Program-made: the position numbers and the translations under genes | From: CG-Epi1 sp964634895 | Lineage (GTDB): Archaea > Thermoplasmatota > Poseidoniia > MGIII > CG-Epi1 | Length of the DNA: 22,836 nucleotides | NCBI GenBank assembly: GCA_964634895.1 | Contig: CAZWJS010000022.1 | Span: 1-22,836, forward strand | Reading direction: 5' to 3' | Notes under the pieces: generated by a model | Databases searched by the model: none | Told to the model about the DNA's origin: nothing | Seen by the model: only the letters and a program-made list of their open reading frames with translations | In this document: piece after piece, positions 1 to 7,429 of the stretch | How positions within the stretch are numbered: position 1 is the first letter of the stretch | Layout of the letters: every line of letters starts with the position of its first letter

Positions 1-50
1 TGTTTATGACCACTTATGGTCATACGAGTCATGCTTTCAGACTTAAGCAT
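1..50 (-). CDS. ahaI: A-type ATP synthase subunit I, N-terminal fragment
   Basis: Only the first 16 codons lie in the window; the gene runs off the left edge. The reading is MLKSESMTRMTISGHK. The 'ESMTRMTISGHK' pattern matches the usual start of the archaeal/vacuolar ATPase a-subunit (subunit I), whose N-terminus typically reads 'e.M.rv.i.G.k'. The ATG overlaps the TAA stop of the upstream subunit H gene (TAATG), which indicates one operon with coupled translation. Subunit I forms the membrane stator half-channel for ion translocation. The H-then-I order is the standard archaeal ATPase order, so the rest of the operon (K, E, C, F, A, B, D) is expected further left. The identification rests on 16 residues plus gene order. 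Confidence 0.7.
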   Translation of the reverse strand, partial: MLKSESMTRMTISGHK

Positions 51-373
51 TAAGATAAACTCTCCAAAAATTCATCGACAAATTTCTTTGCAGCTTTATC
101 TATTTTGCCCTTTGCAACAGTTTTCATAGACGAATTTGCTTCTGCGCCCTTCTTAAGTATCAAATTTTTCTGCTTTGTTATATCTTTCATAGCTTCTTCA
201 ATTTTCTTTTGAGCTGATGCTTCTGCAACTTTTCGTTCCTTGTTTATCAAAGTTTCTTGGTCCAAAGGAATTCTATTCATAGCAGTTGCCTGCTCTCTCT
301 CAGCATCTTCAATCTCATTTGATGCTGAAGCTTCAGCCTTCTTAATCTTCTCCAATAAAGTGGTTCGGGACAT
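50..373 (-). CDS. ahaH: A-type ATP synthase subunit H (peripheral stalk coiled coil)
   Basis: This 107-residue protein is almost entirely charged, helical sequence rich in Lys, Glu and Ala with no membrane segment. That is the expected length and composition of archaeal ATPase subunit H, which pairs with subunit E in the peripheral stalks holding the A1 head to the membrane sector. A heptad-like pattern of Ile, Leu and Ala runs through residues 5-100. It is the first gene of the operon here, immediately followed on the same strand by the start of subunit I with a TAATG overlap. A possible TATA element lies about 40 bases upstream (410-420). Coiled coils resemble many proteins, so the gene order carries much of the assignment. 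Confidence 0.75.
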   Translation of the reverse strand: MSRTTLLEKIKKAEASASNEIEDAEREQATAMNRIPLDQETLINKERKVAEASAQKKIEEAMKDITKQKNLILKKGAEANSSMKTVAKGKIDKAAKKFVDEFLESLS

Positions 374-406
374 GTATTGAATAAATAGCTCTTTGGCATC
401 GCAAAA

Positions 407-427
407 GGCCTATAAAAAAATAGGGCC
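407..427 (-). promoter_or_regulatory. Likely TATA element before ahaH, inside an imperfect inverted repeat
   Basis: GGCCTAT (407-413) and ATAGGGCC (420-427) flank an A-run. On the minus strand the centre reads TTTTTTTATAGG, which places a start site near 389, a short leader before the ATG at 373. The symmetric design means it could also be read on the plus strand. The call rests on spacing and composition only. Confidence 0.4.
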
Positions 428-470
428 GAAATTCAACTACTTAAACCTTTCTAAAACAGCTTGACATGCA

Positions 471-479
471 ATATTAAAT
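471..479 (+). promoter_or_regulatory. TATA box of tRNA-Ile
   Basis: ATATTAAAT lies 25 to 33 bases before the first base of the tRNA, the usual archaeal TATA position for a transcript starting at or just before the mature 5' end. Confidence 0.5.
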
Positions 480-503
480 CCCCTTCTCTGGTAGCAAAAT
501 CTC

Positions 504-581
504 GGGCCCGTGGCTTAGCCTGGTTAGAGCACCCGACTGATAATCGGGAGGTCACCGGTTCAAATCCGGTCGGGCCCACCA
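504..581 (+). tRNA. tRNA-Ile (GAT anticodon), CCA encoded
   Basis: A full cloverleaf can be drawn. The acceptor stem is GGGCCCG (504-510) with CGGGCCC (571-577). The anticodon stem CCCGA/TCGGG (532-536, 544-548) encloses CTGATAA, giving anticodon GAT at 539-541. The T arm is ACCGG-TTCAAAT-CCGGT (554-570). A578 is the discriminator base and 579-581 spell CCA in the DNA. GAT decodes ATC and ATT isoleucine codons. There is no intron. The thioesterase gene on the opposite strand ends 18 bases downstream. Confidence 0.97.
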
Positions 582-599
582 GCCTATTTTCTTGTAACT

Positions 600-1070
600 T
601 TAAATAAAAGACTTTAACTTCTTCCTAGATTCTTCATCAATCTGTATTTTTTCACCTGTTTTGTAATTAATCATTACTATCACGCTATCTGCATCAGCAA
701 CAATTTTAGAACCATTATTCTTACTGGTTAATTGATGTTCTATTCCAAATGAGGTATTTCCAATATGTTTAACTCTAGTTTTAACAAAGATTATATCCGG
801 ACAAACAACAGGAATTCGATAATTTGTACTAAAATTAGCTAAGATAGGTCCTATCCCCTTCTCTGAAAGAATTTTTGCCATGCTAAGTGCATCCAGATTC
901 CATATTTTACAAAGTAATTCAACCCTTGATGTTTCGCACCATTTGGGATATATTATATTATTGACATGTCCAAAAGAGTCCATATCACCCCACAACACTG
1001 GTATCTCAGTTATTAATGGCCAACTAGTCACGCACTTCAAGTAAAAACATGCCATTATTAAAGCCATCAT
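600..1070 (-). CDS. Hotdog-fold acyl-CoA thioesterase (4HBT/YbgC family)
   Basis: The conserved thioesterase motif WGDMDSFGHVNN sits at residues 27-38: the first Asp region is the catalytic site and HVNN is the family hallmark. The rest of the protein (156 aa as drawn, about 140 in the usual family) has the alternating strands of a single hotdog domain. These enzymes hydrolyse acyl-CoA thioesters; the substrate cannot be read from sequence. Start choice is uncertain. The ATG pair at 1070/1067 gives an odd hydrophobic extension, whereas a GTG at 1031 would begin TSWPLITEIPV, much closer to the family's usual N-terminus. A TATA-like ACTTTTTATACT at about 1107-1117 fits transcription starting near 1085. 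It stands alone, divergent from the TrmB-type gene. Confidence 0.85.
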   Translation of the reverse strand: MMALIMACFYLKCVTSWPLITEIPVLWGDMDSFGHVNNIIYPKWCETSRVELLCKIWNLDALSMAKILSEKGIGPILANFSTNYRIPVVCPDIIFVKTRVKHIGNTSFGIEHQLTSKNNGSKIVADADSVIVMINYKTGEKIQIDEESRKKLKSFI

Positions 1071-1212
1071 CAGGTCGAATTTTACTAAGCATTTCTTTGT
1101 GTAGGAGTATAAAAAGTGAACGTGAAAAACTGAATAACAATACTTCTAGCATGTCTTATAACAAAATAGTAATAATATATAAAATAAAAGAATTGTATTG
1201 AAATTGTGAAAC

Positions 1213-1221
1213 ATTTATATA
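1213..1221 (+). promoter_or_regulatory. TATA box of the TrmB-type regulator gene
   Basis: TTTATATAC ends 22 bases before the ATG at 1243 and its centre is about 26 bases away, so transcription should begin almost at the start codon and give a leaderless mRNA. No Shine-Dalgarno sequence precedes the ATG, in agreement. Confidence 0.65.
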
Positions 1222-1242
1222 CTTAAGCTTTAGATTCGAAAT

Positions 1243-2019
1243 ATGGCAAATCTTTCGCAAGAAGAAAAAACTCAATCAGAGAAACAAATAAAAATACTAA
1301 AACAGCTTGGTCTTTCTGAAGATGAAGCCAGAATTTATCATGTTCTTCTTGTATCCAAAGAATCCACTGTTGGAAAAATAAGTAGATCAATAAATTTTTC
1401 TAGAGCGAAAATTTATGGAGTGATAGATAATTTACTGGCTGAAGGCATAGTTACTGAGGGAAACAAACATCCAAAAACATATTACCCAGTTGATCCCACG
1501 GAAATATCTAATAGAAGAACGAATGAAATAATAAATGCATCAAAGTTGGTTGAAAGCGATTTAGCGCCTCTGTTCCAATCAAAACCTATTGATTATCTTG
1601 AAACCTTAACTGTAAAAGATATGGAAATATTCGCACAGATTGTCTCAATGTGTGAAAGGGCAAATGACTCAATAGATGTTATTGCCTCAATTTTACCTTC
1701 GGAGATGCCCCGAAGCTTGTGTCGTGCATTTTCAGACGCAAGCGGGCGTGGAGTTAATGTTAGAATGCTCTTTCCAAATAAAAAAAGTAGCATAGATCTC
1801 TCTCGTTTAGAGGGTTATTTCGAAATTAGACTTGCCGAGTCAATGCCTGCTGCAGGTATTGTTCTTGTTGACAATGATGAATTCTGTGTCGGAGGCCTAG
1901 ATGTTCCTGAATCTGATAATATGTTACTGGGTATGTGGATGAATCAAACTGAATTAGCAAGATTAGCTAGATTAATCTTTGATAATATCTATAATGCATC
2001 AAAAATATATCAAAGTTAA
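1243..2019 (+). CDS. TrmB-family transcriptional regulator
   Basis: Residues 16-84 form a winged helix-turn-helix of the TrmB type: 'LGLSEDEARIYHVLL' opens the first helix, 'TVGKISRSINFSRAKIYGVIDNLLAEGIV' is the recognition region, and 'KTYYPVDP' is the wing. Residues 95-115 are helical. Residues 118-258 look like the phospholipase-D-like effector domain found in this family, including 'GVNVRMLFPN' and 'DNDEFCVGG'. TrmB proteins usually sense sugars or other small molecules in euryarchaea; the ligand here is unknown. The gene has its own TATA box and a leaderless start. Its stop codon overlaps the stop of the convergent small membrane protein. Neighbours (thioesterase, P5C dehydrogenase) may be targets but that is speculation. 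Confidence 0.85.
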   Translation: MANLSQEEKTQSEKQIKILKQLGLSEDEARIYHVLLVSKESTVGKISRSINFSRAKIYGVIDNLLAEGIVTEGNKHPKTYYPVDPTEISNRRTNEIINASKLVESDLAPLFQSKPIDYLETLTVKDMEIFAQIVSMCERANDSIDVIASILPSEMPRSLCRAFSDASGRGVNVRMLFPNKKSSIDLSRLEGYFEIRLAESMPAAGIVLVDNDEFCVGGLDVPESDNMLLGMWMNQTELARLARLIFDNIYNASKIYQS

Positions 2020-2213
2020 AGTCCAAAAAAATCAAATATTGAAGTTCCAAAAAGAAAACTATAAACAAGAGCTACAAGAACATAAAAGAAAATTGTAACT
2101 TTCCCATATCTAATAATTGCTCTAAATATGAAACCAAAGGTTGAGATGTTGTCCTTGGGTTCAGAATCGGCAGTAGCAAAAGGATCCTTGTCTCTCATTT
2201 CCATAGGGGCCAT
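2016..2213 (-). CDS. Small single-span membrane protein, function unknown
   Basis: A protein of up to 65 residues with an acidic hydrophilic N-terminus and one predicted membrane segment at about residues 39-58 (VTIFFYVLVALVYSFLFG). I do not recognise it. Size and tail-anchored topology recall SecG/Sec61-beta, but the expected Sec61-beta signature is not visible. Three ATGs lie in frame (2213, 2204, 2198). A TATA-like AAATATAA at 2218-2225 is only about 8-15 bases from the first two but about 23 from the third, so a leaderless start at 2198 giving 60 residues is plausible. Its stop codon overlaps that of the TrmB-type gene. Coding status rests on composition, the membrane segment and the packing between two real genes. 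Confidence 0.5.
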   Translation of the reverse strand: MAPMEMRDKDPFATADSEPKDNISTFGFIFRAIIRYGKVTIFFYVLVALVYSFLFGTSIFDFFGL

Positions 2214-2217
2214 GAAC

Positions 2218-2225
2218 TTATATTT
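2218..2225 (-). promoter_or_regulatory. TATA-like box before the small membrane protein
   Basis: AAATATAA on the minus strand. Its centre is about 23 bases from the third in-frame ATG at 2198 and too close to the first ATG at 2213 for the usual 25-base spacing, which argues for the shorter protein. Confidence 0.4.
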
Positions 2226-2287
2226 AGAATAGAATACTTATGCCTTACTGAACATAATTCTATTAATAACAGTTTAACTAATAGAAT

Positions 2288-3907
2288 ATGGAGACTCATC
2301 CAGATAATGAACCCATCCTGAATTATAGTCCAGGTAGTAAAGAAAAGAAAGAACTTAAACTAGAAATTGAAAGGCAAATGTCTGAAGTTATTGAAATACC
2401 TTGTATAGTAAATGGAAAAGAAATATACACAAAAAACACTGTGACACAAAGTATTCCACACAACCACTCCCATATACTTGCAAATGTCCATTTAGCTGAC
2501 AAGAAGACGATTAATGAAGCATGTAATGCTGCAATAGAAGCCCAAGAAAAATGGATTGAGATGGGTATGGAAGAAAGGGCTCAAATCTTTGAAAAATGCG
2601 CAGATTTATTGGCTGGAGAATGGAGAATGAAAGTAAATGCTGCCACTATGCTTAATCAGAGTAAAACTGTATTTCAAGCTGAAATAGACGCTGCATGTGA
2701 ATTAATTGATTTCTGGAGATTTAATGCTTATTATGCTAGAAATTTCCATGACCAATTCCAACCCCTAGTCTCTCCCGAGGGTACAGTAAACTCAACAGAA
2801 ATAAGGCCTCTAGAAGGTTTCATTGTCGCAATAACTCCATTTAATTTTACGAGCATTGCCGGAAATCTGCCAAGTGCTCCCGCCTTAGTTGGTTGTACTT
2901 CACTATGGAAACCAAGTAGAAATTCTTATTTTTCTAACTATATGATTATGAAATTAATGATGCAAGCTGGTTTACCTGATGGCATCATTAATTTCTTACC
3001 AGGATCTGGAAGTGAAATAATGGAATGTGCACTAGCAAAACCCGATTTTGCAGGCGTCCACTTCACAGGTTCTACTAATGTCTTTCAGGGACTATGGCAG
3101 AGAATAGCTACTGCCTTACCAAACATGAAAGGATATCCCCGTATTGTTGGAGAAACAGGAGGTAAAGATTTTGTCGTTGCTCACCCTGACTGCAATCAAA
3201 GAGGGCTAATTGTAGCATTATTGAGAGGGGCATTTGAGTATCAGGGCCAAAAGTGTTCTGCAGCTAGTAGAGCCTATATTCCTGAATCTGTTTGGAATAA
3301 TATAAACGAAGAATTTGTCAAAGAAATTACCAAAATAAAAGTAGGAGATTGTAACGATTTTACAAATTTTATGACTGCAGTTATAGATCAAAGAGCTTTT
3401 GACAAAATAAATGGATATGTTGAACGTGCCAGAAAGAATACAAATTGTGAAATAATAGCTGGTGGAAATAACAATAGTGAAAAGGGATGGTTCATTGAAC
3501 CTACAGTTATAGTCACTAAGGACCCAGAATCAGAAACAATGGTTGAAGAAATCTTTGGGCCTGTCTTAACTGTTTATGTTTATAAAGATGAGGAATTTAT
3601 AAATGTCCTCGACCTATGTGACAAAGCTTCGCCATATGCTCTAACAGGATCTATCTTTTCTACTAATGAAGAAAATATTCAGAAAGCATATGACAAATTA
3701 AGATTCACAGCAGGCAATTTCTACATTAATGATAAACCTACTGGGGCTGTAGTGGCTCAGCAACCTTTTGGTGGTGCGAGAGCGTCTGGAACAAATGACA
3801 AAGCGGGAGGGCCTCTAAACCTACTAAGATGGATTTCACCAAGATCAATAAAACGTAACAACCTAAAGATACATGAATGGAATTACCCTTTTATGAAAGA
3901 GAATTAG
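2288..3907 (+). CDS. pruA: 1-pyrroline-5-carboxylate dehydrogenase (ALDH4-type)
   Basis: This is a complete 539-residue aldehyde dehydrogenase of the P5C dehydrogenase branch, oxidising L-glutamate 5-semialdehyde to glutamate with NAD+, the second step of proline breakdown. Visible motifs: PFNFTSIAGNLPSAPALVG at 184-202, which is typical of ALDH4 and includes the oxyanion Asn186; GETGGKDF at 288-295 with catalytic Glu289; GQKCSAASR at 320-328 with catalytic Cys323; EIFGP at 421-425; and QQPFGG at 491-496. Length matches ALDH4A1 (about 540-560). No proline dehydrogenase is adjacent, so the partner enzyme must be elsewhere or the substrate may come from ornithine. The ATG at 2288 has no Shine-Dalgarno sequence; CTATTAATA about 20-25 bases upstream may be the TATA box, so a leaderless start is likely. 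Confidence 0.92.
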   Translation: METHPDNEPILNYSPGSKEKKELKLEIERQMSEVIEIPCIVNGKEIYTKNTVTQSIPHNHSHILANVHLADKKTINEACNAAIEAQEKWIEMGMEERAQIFEKCADLLAGEWRMKVNAATMLNQSKTVFQAEIDAACELIDFWRFNAYYARNFHDQFQPLVSPEGTVNSTEIRPLEGFIVAITPFNFTSIAGNLPSAPALVGCTSLWKPSRNSYFSNYMIMKLMMQAGLPDGIINFLPGSGSEIMECALAKPDFAGVHFTGSTNVFQGLWQRIATALPNMKGYPRIVGETGGKDFVVAHPDCNQRGLIVALLRGAFEYQGQKCSAASRAYIPESVWNNINEEFVKEITKIKVGDCNDFTNFMTAVIDQRAFDKINGYVERARKNTNCEIIAGGNNNSEKGWFIEPTVIVTKDPESETMVEEIFGPVLTVYVYKDEEFINVLDLCDKASPYALTGSIFSTNEENIQKAYDKLRFTAGNFYINDKPTGAVVAQQPFGGARASGTNDKAGGPLNLLRWISPRSIKRNNLKIHEWNYPFMKEN

Positions 3908-4083
3908 GCTTTTTCTTTAATGAATTATTGAAAAAGGTCACCAATCTGGACTCATATTCATCTGAAGGTTCCCATAGCGCATCAACATGTCCACTGTCCT
4001 ATGCTAACCCTATAAGAAGTCGCTTGCGTTCTTTAGTAACAATCCTCAGTCTAGAGACAAACCCATATGCTGCTAATTCTTGC

Positions 4084-7000
4084 TTATTCTTCTTCAGATT
4101 CGCCATCTGAATCATCATCAGCAGATTCAGCCTCTGATGTATCCTCTTCAGTAGTTGTAGCCATGCTCGGTGCTGGCTCTTCTTCACCACCAAATTCATC
4201 CATTCCCATGCCAAAACTACCACCTTGATTCTGGTAATAAGTGTAGAATCCTCCAGCCAAAGAAACCATAGCAAGTCCAATCAACAATGTTGGTACTGTT
4301 TGTTCCCCAGTCTTCAACGCAGATGTTGTATCTTCAATGGTCTTAATTGCATCAGTTTTTTCTGAACCTGAATATTCACCTTTCAGAGTCATGATCACGA
4401 AATTAGAATTATCTGCTCTCAAAGGACTACCTGGAAGATAAGTATAACCAAATTCCGTATTCCATCTTGATTCTGAACTTGCTAATTTTTGTTCCTCTGT
4501 ATATGCCACATTTACAGTCTGAACTGCTTGTTCAGTCCCCCAAGGGAAATGAATTGATACTGTTATGTTGAATACTTGGTCCAATACTGTTCCTGTTACC
4601 GGATCTACCCAAACATTTTCCTCATAATCCATGTATAAATCCAATGTTTGCGGAGCAAGAACTGGAAGTGCAGCTCCATAGTCCATCACTGGGAATTTAG
4701 AATCAAGCATTATTGGAATATCTGCAACACTCGACTTAGGTAACAAGTAATAATCTATAGCTGGCATATAGCTCTCCAGACTCAATGGAGCATCCTGTAA
4801 ACTAGCAAAGACCCCTAATCCAAATACACATGTTTGCGCACTTACATTATAATCTGCCATTGTACAGGTATAATCATAAAACCAAGTTGTTGGATCTGAT
4901 GGATTTGAACGGTTACCTAATATGCCTACAGCTCCAGCTATTGTTGCATTATCTGTAACATTGTAACACATTCCTAGTTCACAACCCTCAAAACCTATCA
5001 TTAGCCCATAGATATATTCACCAGTTTCATTAAGTGTTGGCAAAAGCATTTGTGGACCAAGTACCCAAGGTGTTGTAGATAAATTAACACCATATGCAGC
5101 AGTAACTGCTAACTGTTCTTGTATAACTGGATGGTATTGTGCCGATAATTTAGCAGTTCCATTCTCAAACATACTAAGATTACCTGGAACTGGTAAAGTC
5201 ATATTATCTGAAAGAACCCAAGGATATGCTGTATAGTTATTTGCATCTTGTTCAAGGCCTAGCATAACTTGCTGCAGTATACCAACAACAAGTGGATGGG
5301 TAATGTTATTACCCATAACACAAGCTCCAGCCAACACACATGCCTCATTACCTGGCATTGGGAGTGTCATACCTCCTTCTGTAATGAATTGCATATCTTC
5401 ATAACCTGGAACTTCAGATAATGCTGTCTGAAAGAACGGGTGGAAATCTGAACCGAACGGATTTTCACTGCCACACATTACAGTAAAACCACAAATTTCT
5501 GGATAATTTGGTAAACCTAAACTTGCGGTATTTCCAAGAACATCAATACATAGACCTTGATAACCTGGAATTGCTGCCAAACTTCCCTGAACTAATGAAT
5601 GGAACTCTGAACCAAGCACACACCCTTCACCTCCAAGTTGAGGAAGTTGAAATCCATCCGAAGCTACTGGATCAACAGCAAAAGGCATGCTTGCGTATGT
5701 TATTGCAGAACCATCTGGATTAGTTAAACCAAGACTTGCTGCATAAGCATCAATATCAGTGAAACTTGCTTGAATAATAGGGTGGTACTGACTACCCAGC
5801 AATGCAGTTCCATCAATAACCATTTGCTCAGTACCCAAAGATGGAAGGTCCATGCTAGAAGTTGAATTAACTGGAATTTGTAAAGCGCCCTCACCAAGTG
5901 CAGTCAAAGTTAATGCATATGCAATAAGACTAGACCATTGACGATCTGGACATGCTTCGGAATTCATACAATATCCATAGTATGGATCAAATACAGGAAG
6001 TGAAGGTGTATCAACTGTACCGTCACCATCTGAATCTAATTTACCATAATATACGTCGTTTTCAACTGACTGATAATGATTTACTGGTGTATTACCCATA
6101 ATACTAGCTGCAGGAATTATGTAGCCAGGTAACGTAGTTGATTCGACGCATGTGTAGTCATTGTCATAACCTTCGAAAAACAAATTACCATATATGTGGG
6201 TATCATTAACTGCACAGGTCGCGCCAACTGTAAAAAATGTCGAGTTACCGGATATATAAGTTCCATCATCTGCCATCTCCTGTGATAATAGTGTTTTTGT
6301 ATCAATCGTAAAAGTTGTATTAACCTTCTCGTCTGTTGAATCGTCAGGGAAAAGGACTACAAGAGTACCTCTTACATCAATGTAATTTCGATCTGCTTTT
6401 GTTGCATTATCCTTTCCTGCTACTGTGGTACTTACTGCATTCGTGGCTCGAGTAGCAGTAACATTCTGACCATCGAGATTTCCTGAATACATTATTTCAC
6501 TAGAATAGTCTTCTGAGGCAACAAAGTTAGCTGCCAAACGTGCATCTGGAGCGAAATTTACAACTACATCTAAGAAACGATCTGCAACTTGACCAGTTTC
6601 CTTAGAAACCCAAATAGTTTCTTTGTAAAGCATTTCACCTGCAGATTCGCCTGCAACACCTGCTGGTAATAATCCATCAAAAGTGGCTTTTAGAAGTAGA
6701 ACACTATCACTTGAATAAGAGAATGGATCCTCATCAACTTGATATTTGTAACAATCTATTCCATCAATTTCTTCCTCACCCACATACTTGTAAGTGTTCA
6801 TGTGTGTAGGAACAAACGGATTGGGCAACAAAGTATCTTCAGGTTCTGGAAGATAATTAGGATTCCATGCAGTATATGCAAATTCTGCATTTTCATCATC
6901 TGCACTCTTAGTCTCATAAGTAGTCCTGTCAACATAACTATTTGAATCTGAGAAAGTTATGATACGATTAGTCCTCTCCTGATCGGAATATGCTGATGCA

Positions 7001-7314
7001 TTGAAATTGTATAAAGTTCTTTCATCATCACTACCTGATGGATCTGCTTTAGCAACGATAACAGCATTGGTACCATCCTCAGCTTTGAATGTATCTAAGC
7101 CATTAGCTGGATTAAAATCACCCTGCAATGTCGCAAATTTTCCCGAATTCAAAAGAGTCATATCTCCATCAAAAGATATTTCACTTTCAAAGTCATCAGA
7201 TAATTCTTTAGCATTAGGTACGTAAACGCCCATCCAATATGCAGAAATCAATAAGAAAACTGCTCCTGCGGCCACAAAGGCCTGTGCGGTCCATTCCGGT
7301 AGGTTGTTGCTCAT
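4084..7314 (-). CDS. Giant membrane-anchored extracellular protein with DUF3068-like modules and internal repeats
   Basis: About 1076 residues from the ATG at 7314, chosen because GGAG lies 7 bases upstream; a GTG at 7368 would add 18 residues. A membrane helix at about residues 10-30 is followed by a long extracellular part, a second helix at about 1007-1027 and a very acidic cytoplasmic-like tail. Residues 40-260 resemble DUF3068 (PorA-like family): VDRTTYE near 128, YVGEEEIDGIDCYKY near 177 and WVSKETGQVADRF near 235. A similar WVDPVTGTVLDQVF recurs near 902, suggesting a second module. Between them lie repeated LPxxG / LGSxxHPxxQ units. Many Asn-X-Ser/Thr sites suggest N-glycosylation. 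It has its own TATA box and sits downstream of an unrecognised membrane protein. The function is unknown; a structural or binding role at the cell surface is inference. Confidence 0.8.
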   Translation of the reverse strand: MSNNLPEWTAQAFVAAGAVFLLISAYWMGVYVPNAKELSDDFESEISFDGDMTLLNSGKFATLQGDFNPANGLDTFKAEDGTNAVIVAKADPSGSDDERTLYNFNASAYSDQERTNRIITFSDSNSYVDRTTYETKSADDENAEFAYTAWNPNYLPEPEDTLLPNPFVPTHMNTYKYVGEEEIDGIDCYKYQVDEDPFSYSSDSVLLLKATFDGLLPAGVAGESAGEMLYKETIWVSKETGQVADRFLDVVVNFAPDARLAANFVASEDYSSEIMYSGNLDGQNVTATRATNAVSTTVAGKDNATKADRNYIDVRGTLVVLFPDDSTDEKVNTTFTIDTKTLLSQEMADDGTYISGNSTFFTVGATCAVNDTHIYGNLFFEGYDNDYTCVESTTLPGYIIPAASIMGNTPVNHYQSVENDVYYGKLDSDGDGTVDTPSLPVFDPYYGYCMNSEACPDRQWSSLIAYALTLTALGEGALQIPVNSTSSMDLPSLGTEQMVIDGTALLGSQYHPIIQASFTDIDAYAASLGLTNPDGSAITYASMPFAVDPVASDGFQLPQLGGEGCVLGSEFHSLVQGSLAAIPGYQGLCIDVLGNTASLGLPNYPEICGFTVMCGSENPFGSDFHPFFQTALSEVPGYEDMQFITEGGMTLPMPGNEACVLAGACVMGNNITHPLVVGILQQVMLGLEQDANNYTAYPWVLSDNMTLPVPGNLSMFENGTAKLSAQYHPVIQEQLAVTAAYGVNLSTTPWVLGPQMLLPTLNETGEYIYGLMIGFEGCELGMCYNVTDNATIAGAVGILGNRSNPSDPTTWFYDYTCTMADYNVSAQTCVFGLGVFASLQDAPLSLESYMPAIDYYLLPKSSVADIPIMLDSKFPVMDYGAALPVLAPQTLDLYMDYEENVWVDPVTGTVLDQVFNITVSIHFPWGTEQAVQTVNVAYTEEQKLASSESRWNTEFGYTYLPGSPLRADNSNFVIMTLKGEYSGSEKTDAIKTIEDTTSALKTGEQTVPTLLIGLAMVSLAGGFYTYYQNQGGSFGMGMDEFGGEEEPAPSMATTTEEDTSEAESADDDSDGESEEE
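5029..5853 (-). repeat. Tandem degenerate protein repeats inside the DUF3068-like protein
   Basis: The encoded protein shows six '(M/L)xLPxxG'-like motifs at residues 488, 555, 599, 649, 705 and 756 (numbered from the ATG at 7314). Most are followed by '(L/F)GSxxHPxxQxxL', as in LGSQYHPIIQ, LGSEFHSLVQ, FGSDFHPFFQ, the more divergent MGNNITHPLVVG, and LSAQYHPVIQ. Unit length is about 45-67 residues. The DNA is not obviously repeated, so the duplication is old. Confidence 0.7.
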
Positions 7315-7393
7315 CGTTTTTCTCCAATGCCAATAAAAGGCATAGAATTTAGTGTGAAATAAACTCACACTAATATCATTAATGAAATAAATT

Positions 7394-7401
7394 GTATATA
7401 A
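7394..7401 (-). promoter_or_regulatory. TATA box of the DUF3068-like protein gene
   Basis: TTATATAC on the minus strand predicts a start site near 7371. That is almost at the alternative GTG (7368), or gives a leader of about 57 bases before the ATG at 7314, which has GGAG at 7322-7325. The box shows this gene need not depend on the upstream membrane protein gene for transcription. Confidence 0.55.
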
Positions 7402-7429
7402 TGCTTTGTATTGTTTCAGAAAATAAAAC

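Noticed and set aside
504..581. tRNA-Ile as an integration site
   Set aside because: No integrase, direct repeat of the tRNA 3' end or foreign-looking genes are nearby.
1141..1151. TACTTCTAGCA resembling the TACTNNNAGTA operator known for TrmB of Thermococcales
   Set aside because: It has one mismatch, occurs once, lies far upstream of the TATA box, and such an AT-rich motif is expected by chance.
3877..4110. Plus-strand open frame after the P5C dehydrogenase
   Set aside because: It overlaps the 3' ends of two real genes, has a low-complexity Ser/Leu composition and no start signal.
4084..7368. Frameshift or gene fusion in the giant surface protein
   Set aside because: The frame is continuous, codon use looks uniform and the membrane segments sit at both ends as expected for one protein.
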